Assembly: GCA_944333055.1 (NCBI GenBank)
Contig: CALVKT010000053.1
Coordinates: forward strand, 1-42,709
Direction: 5' to 3'
DNA from: an uncultured Clostridia bacterium
Lineage (GTDB): Bacteria; Bacillota; Clostridia; Christensenellales; Aristaeellaceae
Length of the DNA: 42,709 bases
The notes beneath the pieces were generated by a model that was given only the letters and a program-made list of their open reading frames with translations, did no database searches and was not told the origin of the DNA. Both the position numbers and the translations under genes were made by a program. Positions 15,337-23,378 of this stretch are shown here, in pieces (positions within the stretch are counted from its first letter, which is position 1; each line of letters begins with the position of its first letter).

Positions 15337-15981
15337 ATGCTCAAGACGATGAAGGCCGCCATATTCGACATGGACGGCACGCTACTGGATTCCATGGGCG
15401 CATGGCGCAAGCTCAACGCCTCGTTCTTTCGCGAGCAGGGCGTGACCGTCACGCCCGAACAGGAGCGCGATCTGATGAACCTGTCCGGCGTGATGGCGGC
15501 GCAATACGCGAAGGCGCACTTCGGCGTCGAGGCGGATTTTCCGATGCTGCTGGAGCGCGCCTGCCGGATGATGGAGCCGGCCTACAGCGCGGGCATGGCG
15601 CTCAAGCCCGGCGCGGGCGATTATCTGACGCGCCTGGGCGCGCGGGGCGTGAAGCGCGTGCTGTGCACGGCGACGCCGTCGCGCCTGGCGCTCATCGGCC
15701 TCAACCGCGCCGACCTGGTTGGCAAGCTCGACCGCATCTACACCACGGACATGCTCGGCGGCGGCAAGGGCAATCCGGCGTTCTTTGCGCGCCTGTGCGC
15801 GCTGATCGGCGAGAAGCCGGAGGACTGCGTGATGTTCGAAGACGCGCTCTACGCGATGCGGGGCGCGCGGGCTGCGGGCCTTGGCGTCGTGGGCATCACG
15901 GACGCGACGAACGCCTCCGACCGCGAGGCGATACAAGCCGTCTGCGACCGGGTGATCGATTCGTTCGACGAGCTTTACTGA
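15337..15981 (+). CDS. HAD family hydrolase (beta-phosphoglucomutase-like)
   Basis: A 214-residue cytoplasmic phosphatase or phosphomutase of the HAD superfamily, subfamily IA. Motif I is FDMDGTLLDSM near residue 10, with the nucleophile Asp and the acid/base Asp. Motif II is LCTATPSR, and motifs III/IV are KGNPAFF and VMFEDALYAMRGARAAG. An alpha-helical cap lies between motifs I and II. AAAGGGG precedes ATG 15337. The substrate cannot be deduced. A terminator follows, so it is monocistronic. Confidence 0.87.
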   Translation: MLKTMKAAIFDMDGTLLDSMGAWRKLNASFFREQGVTVTPEQERDLMNLSGVMAAQYAKAHFGVEADFPMLLERACRMMEPAYSAGMALKPGAGDYLTRLGARGVKRVLCTATPSRLALIGLNRADLVGKLDRIYTTDMLGGGKGNPAFFARLCALIGEKPEDCVMFEDALYAMRGARAAGLGVVGITDATNASDREAIQAVCDRVIDSFDELY

Positions 15982-16044
15982 GCGCGGGGAGCCCGGACAA
16001 GGCATGCTTTCGCCGGAAAAGCGAAGCGTGATGACCGCAAATTT

Positions 16045-16072
16045 GCGCCCGGGCAGGGCGCTTTTCTTTTTG
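16045..16072 (+). terminator. Terminator after the HAD hydrolase
   Basis: GCGCCC (16045-16050) pairs with GGGCGC (16056-16061), followed by TTTTCTTTTT. Confidence 0.85.
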
Positions 16073-16139
16073 AGCGATGCACCGGAAGCCCGGCGGTCGC
16101 TTCGCGGCAGCTTCAAGCTGCTTGGGCGCGGCGCCGGGA

Positions 16140-17411
16140 TTACAGGACTTCGCGCAGCGTCAGCGCGCAGAGCAATTCGCGCGGGAATTTGCTGAGCGTA
16201 TGCAGTGCCAGCGCGGGGAAGGAGCCCTCGCGCCGGAGCAGGTGATACAGGCAGGCGAGCACGAACGCGCGATCCGGCTGCGGCGGCGCGAAGAGCACGC
16301 CGATGCGCCCGCCCAGCAGCGAGCCGAGCATGGCCTTGGCCCGCTCAAGCGGCAGCGCCTGCGCCAGCGCGTCGCGATAGGCGGCGAACGTGTACACGCG
16401 CGTGGGATCCAGCGCGAGCGTCTCGCCGCACAGCTCCATGGCGCGCAGCAGGTAGTCTACGGCGTCCGCGCCGGGGCGCAGGTCTTCTTCCAGCAGGCCA
16501 AAGAGCGGCGCGTCGTTCTTGCCGGCGATCCGGGTCTCATAGGTGGTGAGGAAGCAGACGAAATCCTGCGCGCGCGTGCGCAGAAGCTGCGCATCGACGG
16601 CGTCGAAGCTGTAGCGCGTGCCGCGCAGGCGGCCGAACGCGCGCAGCGCATCGTTTTTGCCCAGCGCGATGTTGCGCGCGGAGCGTTCCGCGTCGAACGT
16701 CAGCAGCCCGCCCAGCGGGTGCGCCGTGCGGATGTAGGTGACGTTCGGACGGCGGTCGTACTGTGCGTGCGTGCGCTGGCGGCCGATGTCCACGGCGATG
16801 ATCTGCCGCGCGCCGCGGCGAACGGCCATCTCCACGGGTACATTGTCGCTGAAGCCGCCGTCCAGATACCGCTCCGTGCCGATGGCGCGCATGGGCAGCG
16901 CCGGAAAGCAGGCGCAGGAGGCCATCAGCCAGTCGTGCAGCGTGCCGTCGGGCATGGCGTCCAGCGTCTTTTGGGCCATGGTCAGCGTCGGAAAGCGCGT
17001 GGCCACCAGCCCGAAGCGCACGCCGCACCCGCGCAGCGCGCGCTCGTCGATCTGGCTGCGCATCAACTCAAAGAGGGGCGTCGGATCGACGCCCTTCTTC
17101 TGTGCGTTGCGCGTGATGAAATCCAGCAGCTTATCGGGCCGGGTGAACAGGCTCTCCGCCTCCTCGGCCAGCGCGACGCTTTCGGGCGTCACGATGTCGC
17201 TCAGGCGGATGCGCCGCCACAGGTCGCGCGCGGCCGATACATCGCCCAGCGCGTACATGGCGGCGTTGAGCGCGCCGATGGACGTGCCATACACGCTGCC
17301 CGCGCGGATGCCCAGCGATTCAAGCGCCTCCATCACGCCGATCTCGTAAGCGCCCTTCGCGCCGCCGCCGCCCAGCACGAGCGCGGTCTGCGAGGGGATG
17401 AAGCGCTCCAT
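16140..17411 (-). CDS. Patatin-like phospholipase
   Basis: A 423-residue serine hydrolase of the patatin/RssA family. The oxyanion loop GGGGAKG is at 14-20, the nucleophile Ser44 in GTSIG, and the catalytic Asp184 in LDGG, completing the Ser-Asp dyad. Residues after about 280 form a C-terminal part I do not recognise, making the protein longer than a minimal patatin domain. No signal peptide is seen, so it is probably cytoplasmic or membrane-associated. Its ATG overlaps the stop of the kinase-like gene (TGATG), implying translational coupling. Confidence 0.88.
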   Translation of the reverse strand: MERFIPSQTALVLGGGGAKGAYEIGVMEALESLGIRAGSVYGTSIGALNAAMYALGDVSAARDLWRRIRLSDIVTPESVALAEEAESLFTRPDKLLDFITRNAQKKGVDPTPLFELMRSQIDERALRGCGVRFGLVATRFPTLTMAQKTLDAMPDGTLHDWLMASCACFPALPMRAIGTERYLDGGFSDNVPVEMAVRRGARQIIAVDIGRQRTHAQYDRRPNVTYIRTAHPLGGLLTFDAERSARNIALGKNDALRAFGRLRGTRYSFDAVDAQLLRTRAQDFVCFLTTYETRIAGKNDAPLFGLLEEDLRPGADAVDYLLRAMELCGETLALDPTRVYTFAAYRDALAQALPLERAKAMLGSLLGGRIGVLFAPPQPDRAFVLACLYHLLRREGSFPALALHTLSKFPRELLCALTLREVL

Positions 17412-18034
17412 CAGGCGCGCTCCTCGATCTGCGCGAGCTGGGCGAGCACCTCCACGGTCTTTTCGATGCCCATCAGCGCGGAGTTGATGCAGATGTCGTA
17501 GTTCTGCGCCTTGCCCCACTTCATGTCCGTGTAGCGGAAGTAGTGGTTGCCGCGCTCCTTGTCCGAGCGCGCGATCTCCTTCATCGCCGCGGCCTCATCG
17601 ACGCCGTGCAGCGCCATGATGCGCTTGACGCGCGCCTCGATCGGCGCGTGGATGAACACGTTGATCGTGTTCTCGCGGCCCTCAAGCACGTAGTCCGCGC
17701 AGCGGCCCACGATCACGGCGCTCTCCTTGTCGGCGATGGTGCGGATGACCTGCGACTGCGCGATGAAGATGTTCTCCGCCAGCGGCAGATACTGGTTGGC
17801 GAAGAAGCCGGTGTGATACGCCGAGGAGGCGGCGAGGCTGTGCATCAGGCCGCTGCGCACGCGCTGCTCGTTGCTGGCGATGAACTCGTCGGACAAACCG
17901 CTCTTCTTCGCGGCCAGCGTGATGAGCTCCTTGTCGTAAAAGGCGATGCCCAGGCGCTTGGCCAGCGCCTGACCGATCTCGCGGCCGCCGCTGCCGTACT
18001 CGCGTCCGATGGTGATGATGAGCGGATTTTTCAT
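17411..18034 (-). CDS. Cytidylate kinase-like family protein
   Basis: A 207-residue P-loop protein of the cytidylate-kinase-like family common in Clostridia. It starts with IITIGREYGSGGREIGQALAKRLG, where GREYGSGG replaces a canonical P-loop. FYDKELI and the VGRCADYVL and ARVKRIM segments follow as in this family. The true substrate of these proteins is unknown and probably not CMP in every case. AGGAGG lies upstream. It is the first gene of a two-gene unit with the patatin. Confidence 0.83.
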   Translation of the reverse strand: MKNPLIITIGREYGSGGREIGQALAKRLGIAFYDKELITLAAKKSGLSDEFIASNEQRVRSGLMHSLAASSAYHTGFFANQYLPLAENIFIAQSQVIRTIADKESAVIVGRCADYVLEGRENTINVFIHAPIEARVKRIMALHGVDEAAAMKEIARSDKERGNHYFRYTDMKWGKAQNYDICINSALMGIEKTVEVLAQLAQIEERA

Positions 18035-18091
18035 GGGATCGTCCTCCTTTTCGGGTCAAACATGTCGGGCTTGACCGCCCTCTTTGACTGT

Positions 18092-18109
18092 ATTATACCA
18101 TATATTCGG
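18092..18109 (-). promoter_or_regulatory. Extended -10 promoter for the kinase-patatin pair
   Basis: On the minus strand TATAAT (18097-18092) is preceded by TGG, giving a TGnTATAAT extended -10. No good -35 is seen. Confidence 0.55.
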
Positions 18110-18197
18110 GCCGCTTGAGAAAGAGTTTTTTTGAACCGGCGAAAATCCGGAAAAAGGACGGGCACGCTGATCCGACGCGCAGCAGGAAAGTGGGGGT

Positions 18198-18226
18198 TTG
18201 TCTTTTGCGCCGTCCTGTGCTACAAT
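18198..18226 (+). promoter_or_regulatory. Promoter of alaX
   Basis: TTGTCT (18198-18203), 17 bases, TACAAT (18221-18226), 36 bases before the start codon. Confidence 0.77.
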
Positions 18227-18262
18227 GGGCAGAGAAATTCTCTCCCCGAAAGGAAGGCGCGT

Positions 18263-19411
18263 ATGACCATCCGTCTGTACGATCAGGACGCTTCGCTGCT
18301 GGCCTTCACCGCGACGGTGACGGGCTGCGAGCAGAAGCAGGGACAATACCGCGTGACGCTCGACCGCACGGCTTTCTTCCCGGAAGGCGGCGGGCAGGGC
18401 GCGGATCACGGCACGCTCGGCGGGGTCAACGTGCTCGACTGCCACGAGGTGGACGGCGAGGTCGTGCACACGACGGATGCGCCGCTCGCCGTGGGCGGCG
18501 TCGTGGAGGGCGCGGTGGACGCCGTGCGCAGGCTGGACATGATGCAGCAGCACAGCGGCGAGCACATCTTCTCCGGCCTCGTGTGCAGCCTGTTTGGCTA
18601 CGACAACGTGGGCTTTCACATCGGCAGCGAGGCCGTGACCATGGATTTTAACGGCCCGCTCACCGAGGCGGACATCCGCCGCGTCGAAGGGCTGGCCAAC
18701 GAGGTGATCTGGCGCAACGTGCCGGTGGAGACGCTCCTGCCCGGCAAGGACGAGCTGGCCGCCATGCACTACCGCAGCAAGAAGGCGCTGGAGGGCACGT
18801 TGCGCATCGTGCGCATCCGGGGCGCGGACACCTGCGCCTGCTGCGGCACGCACGTCGCGCAGACCGGCGCGATCGGGCAGATCAAGGTGATGGGCTTTCA
18901 GAAGTACAAGAGCGGCGTGCGCGTGAGCGTGCTGTGCGGCAGGCGCGCGCTGGAGGCGGAGCGCATGCTGCTGGAGCAGGTGCACGCATCGGGCGCGGCG
19001 CTCTCCTGCAAGCATCACGAGGTGGCCGGCGCGGTGGCGCGCGTGATCGCCGAGCGCGATCACCTGCGCTGGCAGGGCGAGCAGCTGGGCCTTCGCCTGT
19101 TCGATCTGCTGGCCGAGCGGGAGCGGGACAACGATGTGCGCGTGGTGGCGTGCGATGCGCTGGCGCCCGGTGCGGTGCGCAAGGCGGCGGGCAAGCTCTC
19201 CGCAGGCGCGAAGCTCGCGCTGGTGCTCGTGCCGCGTGAGGGCGGCTACAGCTTCGCGCTCTGCTCGCAGACGCAGGACGTGCGCCCCGCCACCGGGGCG
19301 CTGTGCGCGGCTTTTGGCGGCAAGGGCGGCGGCCCGGCGGATATGACGCAGGGCGTGCTGGGCGGCGGCGCGGTGGAGGAGATCCGCCGCGCGCTCGAAG
19401 CGTTTGTATAA
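18263..19411 (+). CDS. Alanyl-tRNA editing protein, AlaX-L type with DHHA1 domain
   Basis: A 382-residue free-standing editing enzyme that hydrolyses mischarged Ser- or Gly-tRNA(Ala). It corresponds to the editing half of AlaRS. The EGGGQGADHG segment is at 41-50. Zinc ligands are His97 and His101 (HSGEH) plus Cys193 and His197 (CCGTH). The C-terminal DHHA1 domain (about 300-382) ends with the glycine-rich GGKGGGPADMTQG. No aminoacylation core is present. AAAGGAAGG precedes ATG 18263. The glycerol-1-phosphate dehydrogenase gene begins 32 bases later and probably shares the promoter. Confidence 0.93.
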   Translation: MTIRLYDQDASLLAFTATVTGCEQKQGQYRVTLDRTAFFPEGGGQGADHGTLGGVNVLDCHEVDGEVVHTTDAPLAVGGVVEGAVDAVRRLDMMQQHSGEHIFSGLVCSLFGYDNVGFHIGSEAVTMDFNGPLTEADIRRVEGLANEVIWRNVPVETLLPGKDELAAMHYRSKKALEGTLRIVRIRGADTCACCGTHVAQTGAIGQIKVMGFQKYKSGVRVSVLCGRRALEAERMLLEQVHASGAALSCKHHEVAGAVARVIAERDHLRWQGEQLGLRLFDLLAERERDNDVRVVACDALAPGAVRKAAGKLSAGAKLALVLVPREGGYSFALCSQTQDVRPATGALCAAFGGKGGGPADMTQGVLGGGAVEEIRRALEAFV

Positions 19412-19442
19412 AAACGGTCAAATCAGAAAGGAGACATGCGCG

Positions 19443-20804
19443 ATGCTGCACTTGAGCCGGCTCTCGCTTGAGGCGCTGGCCGATCCCCGGGGATATGACT
19501 GTGCGTGCGGCAGGCATCACGTCTGCGCGATGGCGTATTTGCGGGTGGGGCGCGGCGCGATTCGGGAGACGCCGCAGATGGTCGCCGCGCTGGGCGCGCG
19601 CCACCCCTATGTCGTCTGCGACGCGAACACGTACGCCGCGGCGGGCGAGCAGGTCTGCCGCCTGCTGACGGAGGCGGGCATCGCGCACGCCTGCCACATC
19701 CTCCCCGGCGCGCACGTTGCGCCGGACGAGCGGGCGGTGGGCAGCGCGCTGATGCACGTTCAGCCCGGCTGCGACATGGTGCTGGGCGTGGGTTCGGGCG
19801 TGATCAACGACGTGTGCAAGGTGATCGCGCACGCGTTGGGCGTGCCCGGCGCGATCGTGGGCACCGCGCCGAGCATGGACGGCTATGCGTCCAGCTCGTC
19901 CTCCATGGAGGTCGATCGCGTCAAGGTCTCCCTGTACAACCGCTGCCCGGCGGGCGTCTTGCTGGACACCGACATCCTGGCACAAGCGCCCATGCCCATG
20001 CTCTGGGCGGGGCTGGGCGACATGGTCGCCAAGTACATCGCCCTGTGCGAATGGCGCATCGCGCACATCGTCACCGGCGAATTCTACTGCGAGGAGGTCG
20101 CCGCGCTGATGCGCGCGGCGATGGCGAAGGTCGTCGGCGCGGCAGACGGCATCCCCGCGCGCGATCCGGACGCCATGGCGGCCATCGCGGAGGGGCTGAT
20201 CATCGCGGGCGTGGGCATGGCCTATGCCGGAAGCTCCCGGCCCGCGTCGGGGCTGGAACATTATTTTTCCCACATGTGGGAGATGATGGCGCTTGACCGC
20301 GGCAAGCCCTATGCGCTGCACGGCATTCAGGTGGGCGTGGGCACCGTGCTGTGCATGAAGCTCTACCGCCGGATCCGGCAGGTGCGCCCGGACCGTGCGC
20401 GCGCGCAGGCCTGGATGCAGGCGTTCCGCCGCGAGGACTGGGAGGCGCAGGTGCGCCGCATCTATGGCAAGGCGGCCGGCACCATCATCCGCCTGGAGGA
20501 TGCCTGCCGCAAAAACGACCCGGACAAACACGCCGCGCGGCTCGATCGCCTGATCGCGCACTGGGACGAGATCCTGCGCGTCATCGACGAGGAGCTGCCC
20601 GACTACGACGCGCTCTGCGGCCTGATGGCGAAGACCGGCATGCCCATGAGGCCCAGCGACCTCGGCTTGTCCATCGAGGATACCGTGGACGCCTTCCTCG
20701 GCGCGCGCGACGTGCGCGACAAATACCTGTCCTGCTCGGTGCTCTGGGATCTCGGCCTGACCGACGAATTTGCGGCCTATCTGCGCGAGGTCGCGGAGGA
20801 ATGA
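19443..20804 (+). CDS. sn-Glycerol-1-phosphate dehydrogenase (AraM/EgsA family)
   Basis: A 453-residue NAD(P)-dependent metal enzyme of the iron-alcohol-dehydrogenase-like fold, interconverting dihydroxyacetone phosphate and sn-glycerol-1-phosphate. It shows the nucleotide-binding GVGSGVIND (115-123) and the TAPSMDGYASS loop. Metal ligands are Asp193 (GLGDM), His273 (SGLEHYFSH) and His293 (ALHG). It is longer than Bacillus AraM (about 394), partly through an N-terminal Cys/His cluster (CACGRHHVC, 20-28) and a longer C-terminus. ATG 19443 follows AAAGGAG at 10 bases. It lies between alaX and deoR. The family call is firm; the biological role here is inferred. Confidence 0.86.
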   Translation: MLHLSRLSLEALADPRGYDCACGRHHVCAMAYLRVGRGAIRETPQMVAALGARHPYVVCDANTYAAAGEQVCRLLTEAGIAHACHILPGAHVAPDERAVGSALMHVQPGCDMVLGVGSGVINDVCKVIAHALGVPGAIVGTAPSMDGYASSSSSMEVDRVKVSLYNRCPAGVLLDTDILAQAPMPMLWAGLGDMVAKYIALCEWRIAHIVTGEFYCEEVAALMRAAMAKVVGAADGIPARDPDAMAAIAEGLIIAGVGMAYAGSSRPASGLEHYFSHMWEMMALDRGKPYALHGIQVGVGTVLCMKLYRRIRQVRPDRARAQAWMQAFRREDWEAQVRRIYGKAAGTIIRLEDACRKNDPDKHAARLDRLIAHWDEILRVIDEELPDYDALCGLMAKTGMPMRPSDLGLSIEDTVDAFLGARDVRDKYLSCSVLWDLGLTDEFAAYLREVAEE

Positions 20805-20835
20805 GCGCCTGATCAAAACATTTGCGGCGCGGGGT

Positions 20836-20864
20836 TTGCATGTTAAGCGAAGCGATGGTATAAT
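20836..20864 (+). promoter_or_regulatory. Promoter of the deoR-family gene
   Basis: TTGCAT (20836-20841), 17 bases, TATAAT (20859-20864). ATG follows at 20910. Confidence 0.83.
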
Positions 20865-20909
20865 CATCATGATATCGCCGTTCATGACCAGCAAAGGAGA
20901 GAACAGATC

Positions 20910-21665
20910 ATGAAAGTTCAGGAACGCCGGGACCGCATCGTCGCCGATGTCAATCGCGCCGGTTCCCTCAGCTTCGCCGAGCTGAAGAAGCGCTTTGCCG
21001 TATCGGACATGACGCTCCGGCGCGATCTGGAGGCCCTCGATACGCAGCGGCGGCTCGTCCGGATTCATGGCGGCGTCAAGTCCATTGAAATCGTGGTGGG
21101 GACGGACGATCTCTTCTCTCAGCGCGCCGCCCGCAACAAGGACGCCAAGGCGCTCATCGCACAGAAGGCCCTCGAATTCATTCGGCCCAATACCACCATC
21201 TTCATCGATTCCGGCACCACCACGACCGAGCTGGCCGCCTGCATGCCGGACATCCCCTGTCTGATCTTCACCAACAGCCTGACCTGCGCGCTGGAGATGT
21301 GCCGCCTGCGGCAGGCCAAGGCGTACATGATCGGCGGATGCATCAACGTCTTTTCCCGCTCCACAAACGGCACCCGAAGCCTCAAGTACCTGGAGGATCT
21401 GAACTTTGACATCGCCTTCATGGGCACGACCGGCTATGCGCCTGCGCGCGGCTTTTCCTGCGGCGTGGAGGAGGAGTACATGCTCAAGCAGAAGGTGATG
21501 CAGTCCGCCGAAAAGATCATCATGCTCATGGATTCGCAGAAGACGGGCTTCGCCTATCCCTTCTCCGTCGCGCGCCTGAACGACGTGGACGTGGTCATCT
21601 CCGATGGCAATCTGCCCGAAGACATCCGGGGCGAGATGATCCAAAACGGCATTCAGGTGCTGTAA
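20910..21665 (+). CDS. DeoR/GlpR family transcriptional repressor
   Basis: A 251-residue regulator. The N-terminal winged helix-turn-helix is typical (RRDRIVADVNRAGSLSFAELKKRFAVSDMTLRRDLEALD, ending RIHGGV). The C-terminal sugar-phosphate sensor domain has IDSGTTTTELA, where the ligand phosphate usually binds, then FTNSL and FMGTTG. Such proteins usually repress a neighbouring sugar operon and release DNA on binding a phosphorylated intermediate. The transport and catabolic operon starts 293 bases downstream on the same strand, with candidate operators before it. The gene has its own promoter and terminator. Confidence 0.93.
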   Translation: MKVQERRDRIVADVNRAGSLSFAELKKRFAVSDMTLRRDLEALDTQRRLVRIHGGVKSIEIVVGTDDLFSQRAARNKDAKALIAQKALEFIRPNTTIFIDSGTTTTELAACMPDIPCLIFTNSLTCALEMCRLRQAKAYMIGGCINVFSRSTNGTRSLKYLEDLNFDIAFMGTTGYAPARGFSCGVEEEYMLKQKVMQSAEKIIMLMDSQKTGFAYPFSVARLNDVDVVISDGNLPEDIRGEMIQNGIQVL

Positions 21666-21683
21666 TCCCCCCTGATCCCAAGC

Positions 21684-21714
21684 GCGCCCTGCGGTGATCC
21701 CGCAGGGCGCTTTT
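21684..21714 (+). terminator. Terminator after the deoR-family gene
   Basis: GCGCCCTGCGG (21684-21694) pairs perfectly with CCGCAGGGCGC (21700-21710), followed by TTTTG. Confidence 0.93.
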
Positions 21715-21764
21715 GCGTGGGCGAAGACGCCGACGAGGGAAAATATTGTTAAAAAATGATCAAT

Positions 21765-21847
21765 ACAACCAAGTTGTTTGTTTGCACAGATGAATGGTGC
21801 ATATTTTGATCGATATAATTCGATTTTACAAAAATTTGATCGAAAAT
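21765..21847 (+). promoter_or_regulatory. Candidate operator cluster of the transport operon
   Basis: This AT-rich stretch holds ACAAC-CAA-GTTGT (21765-21777), TGCAC...GTGCA (21783-21801), TTTTGATCGAT (21804-21814), ATTCGATTTT (21818-21827) and ATTTGATCGAAAAT (21834-21847). The repeated TTGATCGA/TCGATTTT motifs just upstream of the -35 box are plausible sites for the adjacent DeoR-type protein. Site assignment is inference. Confidence 0.5.
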
Positions 21848-21861
21848 ACATTTAAAATTGA

Positions 21862-21890
21862 TTGACAATACCATTTTATGGGCCTATAAT
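21862..21890 (+). promoter_or_regulatory. Promoter of the transport and catabolic operon
   Basis: Perfect TTGACA (21862-21867), 17 bases, perfect TATAAT (21885-21890). The start codon is at 21958 with AAAGGAGG upstream. A full-consensus promoter suits an operon held off by a repressor. Confidence 0.93.
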
Positions 21891-21957
21891 GGTGGCAGAT
21901 AAAGGCTGCGGCTGAAAAGCCAAAACGGCTTCACATCATCAAAAGGAGGTTCCCCCG

Positions 21958-23256
21958 ATGAAAAAACTGTTGTCCATGCTGCTGGTGCTGGCTCTGGCGA
22001 TGAGCCTGTGCACCGTCGCCTCCGCAGAGGAGGAGAAGACGATCGTCACCTTCTGGCATCATGCCTCCGGCGGCGCGCTCTATGACGTGGTCAAGGATTC
22101 CGTCGACACGTTCAATGCCACCATCGGCGCAGAAAAGGGCATCGAAGTGCAGGAGACCTACGTGGGCTCCTACCATGACATCCTCTCCAAGGTGCAGCTC
22201 TCCGTGACCTCCGGCGATCAGCCGACCGTGGCCGTCAGCGGCCTGTTCCAGATCGCCCCGCAGGTGGAGGACGGCATCCTCGCCGACCTGCGCCCCTTCT
22301 GCGAGGCGGACGGCTTTGATCTGTCCAACTTCCTCGACTGCTTCCAGGAAGTCTACGAGGCGGACGACGGCCGCGTGTGGGCCTTCCCGTACGTGCGCTC
22401 CACGCCGCTGTTCTTCTACAACAAGACCCTGGCGGACGAGAAGGGCCTGACCGCGCCGACCACCATCGAGGAGATGGAAGAGTTCTGCAAGGCGTTCTAC
22501 ACCGTCGATGAGAACGGCAACACCCTGGTGTACGGCCTGGAGATCCCGTCCCAGTCCTTCACCTACGGCACCGTCTCTCCGGCGCAGCTGGGTTCTTCCT
22601 ACATCTCCGCTGACCGCAAGAGCTCCCCGTGCCTGGAGGACGGCACGCTGCTCAAGATCTTCTCCGACTATCGCCGCTGGGTCGATGAGGGCTGGTGCAA
22701 GCCGTATGACGCGCAGGGCGGCAGCGCCATGATGGAGCGCCTGTTCACCGGCAAGCTCGGCGCCATCCTCAATTCCTCCGGCGGCCTGATCAGCATTGAG
22801 ACGGGCATGAAGGAAGGCGGCTATGAGATGGGCGTCGCGCCGTTCCCCTACTATGCGGAAGGCAAGCCGTTCGTGTCCATCGGCGGCGGTTCCATCAGCC
22901 TGATCGCTGAAGGCAACTCCGAAGAAGAGCAGCAGGCCGGCTGGGAGTTCATCAAGTTCCTGATGAGCGACGAGATGATCTACCGCAACTCCGTCGGCAC
23001 CGGCTACATCCCGTTCACCAAGTCCGTGGCGGAGTATGAGCCGATGATCGAGTACTGGGAGGAGCATCCGTATGCCCGCGTCGCCTATGACCAGATGGAA
23101 TACGGCGAGGCGCAGGAGAAGGGTGTCATCCCGCAGATGACCGAGTACATGAACGCTGGCTTTGAGGCGCTCGACCTGCTGATCCAGGCGCAGACCATCA
23201 CCGCCGAAGAGGCCATTGAGATGATGAAGACGACCACCGCCGAATACTTTGAGTGA
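21958..23256 (+). CDS. ABC transporter extracellular substrate-binding protein, UgpB-like
   Basis: A 432-residue secreted family 1 solute-binding protein. It has a signal peptide (MKKLLSMLLVLALAMSLCTVASA) without a convincing lipobox. Mature residues TFWHHASGGALYDVV, ETYVGSYHDIL and SGDQPTVAV resemble UgpB, the binding protein for sn-glycerol-3-phosphate and glycerophosphodiesters. Other substrates, including sugars, are possible because the family is broad. It heads the nine-gene operon, and a strong hairpin after it probably keeps its level above that of the membrane parts. Confidence 0.88.
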   Translation: MKKLLSMLLVLALAMSLCTVASAEEEKTIVTFWHHASGGALYDVVKDSVDTFNATIGAEKGIEVQETYVGSYHDILSKVQLSVTSGDQPTVAVSGLFQIAPQVEDGILADLRPFCEADGFDLSNFLDCFQEVYEADDGRVWAFPYVRSTPLFFYNKTLADEKGLTAPTTIEEMEEFCKAFYTVDENGNTLVYGLEIPSQSFTYGTVSPAQLGSSYISADRKSSPCLEDGTLLKIFSDYRRWVDEGWCKPYDAQGGSAMMERLFTGKLGAILNSSGGLISIETGMKEGGYEMGVAPFPYYAEGKPFVSIGGGSISLIAEGNSEEEQQAGWEFIKFLMSDEMIYRNSVGTGYIPFTKSVAEYEPMIEYWEEHPYARVAYDQMEYGEAQEKGVIPQMTEYMNAGFEALDLLIQAQTITAEEAIEMMKTTTAEYFE

Positions 23257-23294
23257 TCCGCGTGGAATTTCACACTCATCAGGCTCGACGAAAG

Positions 23295-23330
23295 GGGCCA
23301 GGAAGGATCGCCTTCCTGGCCCATCTTTTT
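23295..23330 (+). terminator. Partial terminator between the binding-protein and ATPase genes
   Basis: GGGCCAGGAAGG (23295-23306) pairs perfectly with CCTTCCTGGCCC (23311-23322) around an ATCG loop; ATCTTTTT follows. Its position after the first operon gene suggests partial termination and protection of the upstream mRNA. Confidence 0.83.
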
Positions 23331-23378
23331 CCGGAAGACCTTTTCCATCCAAATTTCAAAGCGAAGGAGCGTCACAAT

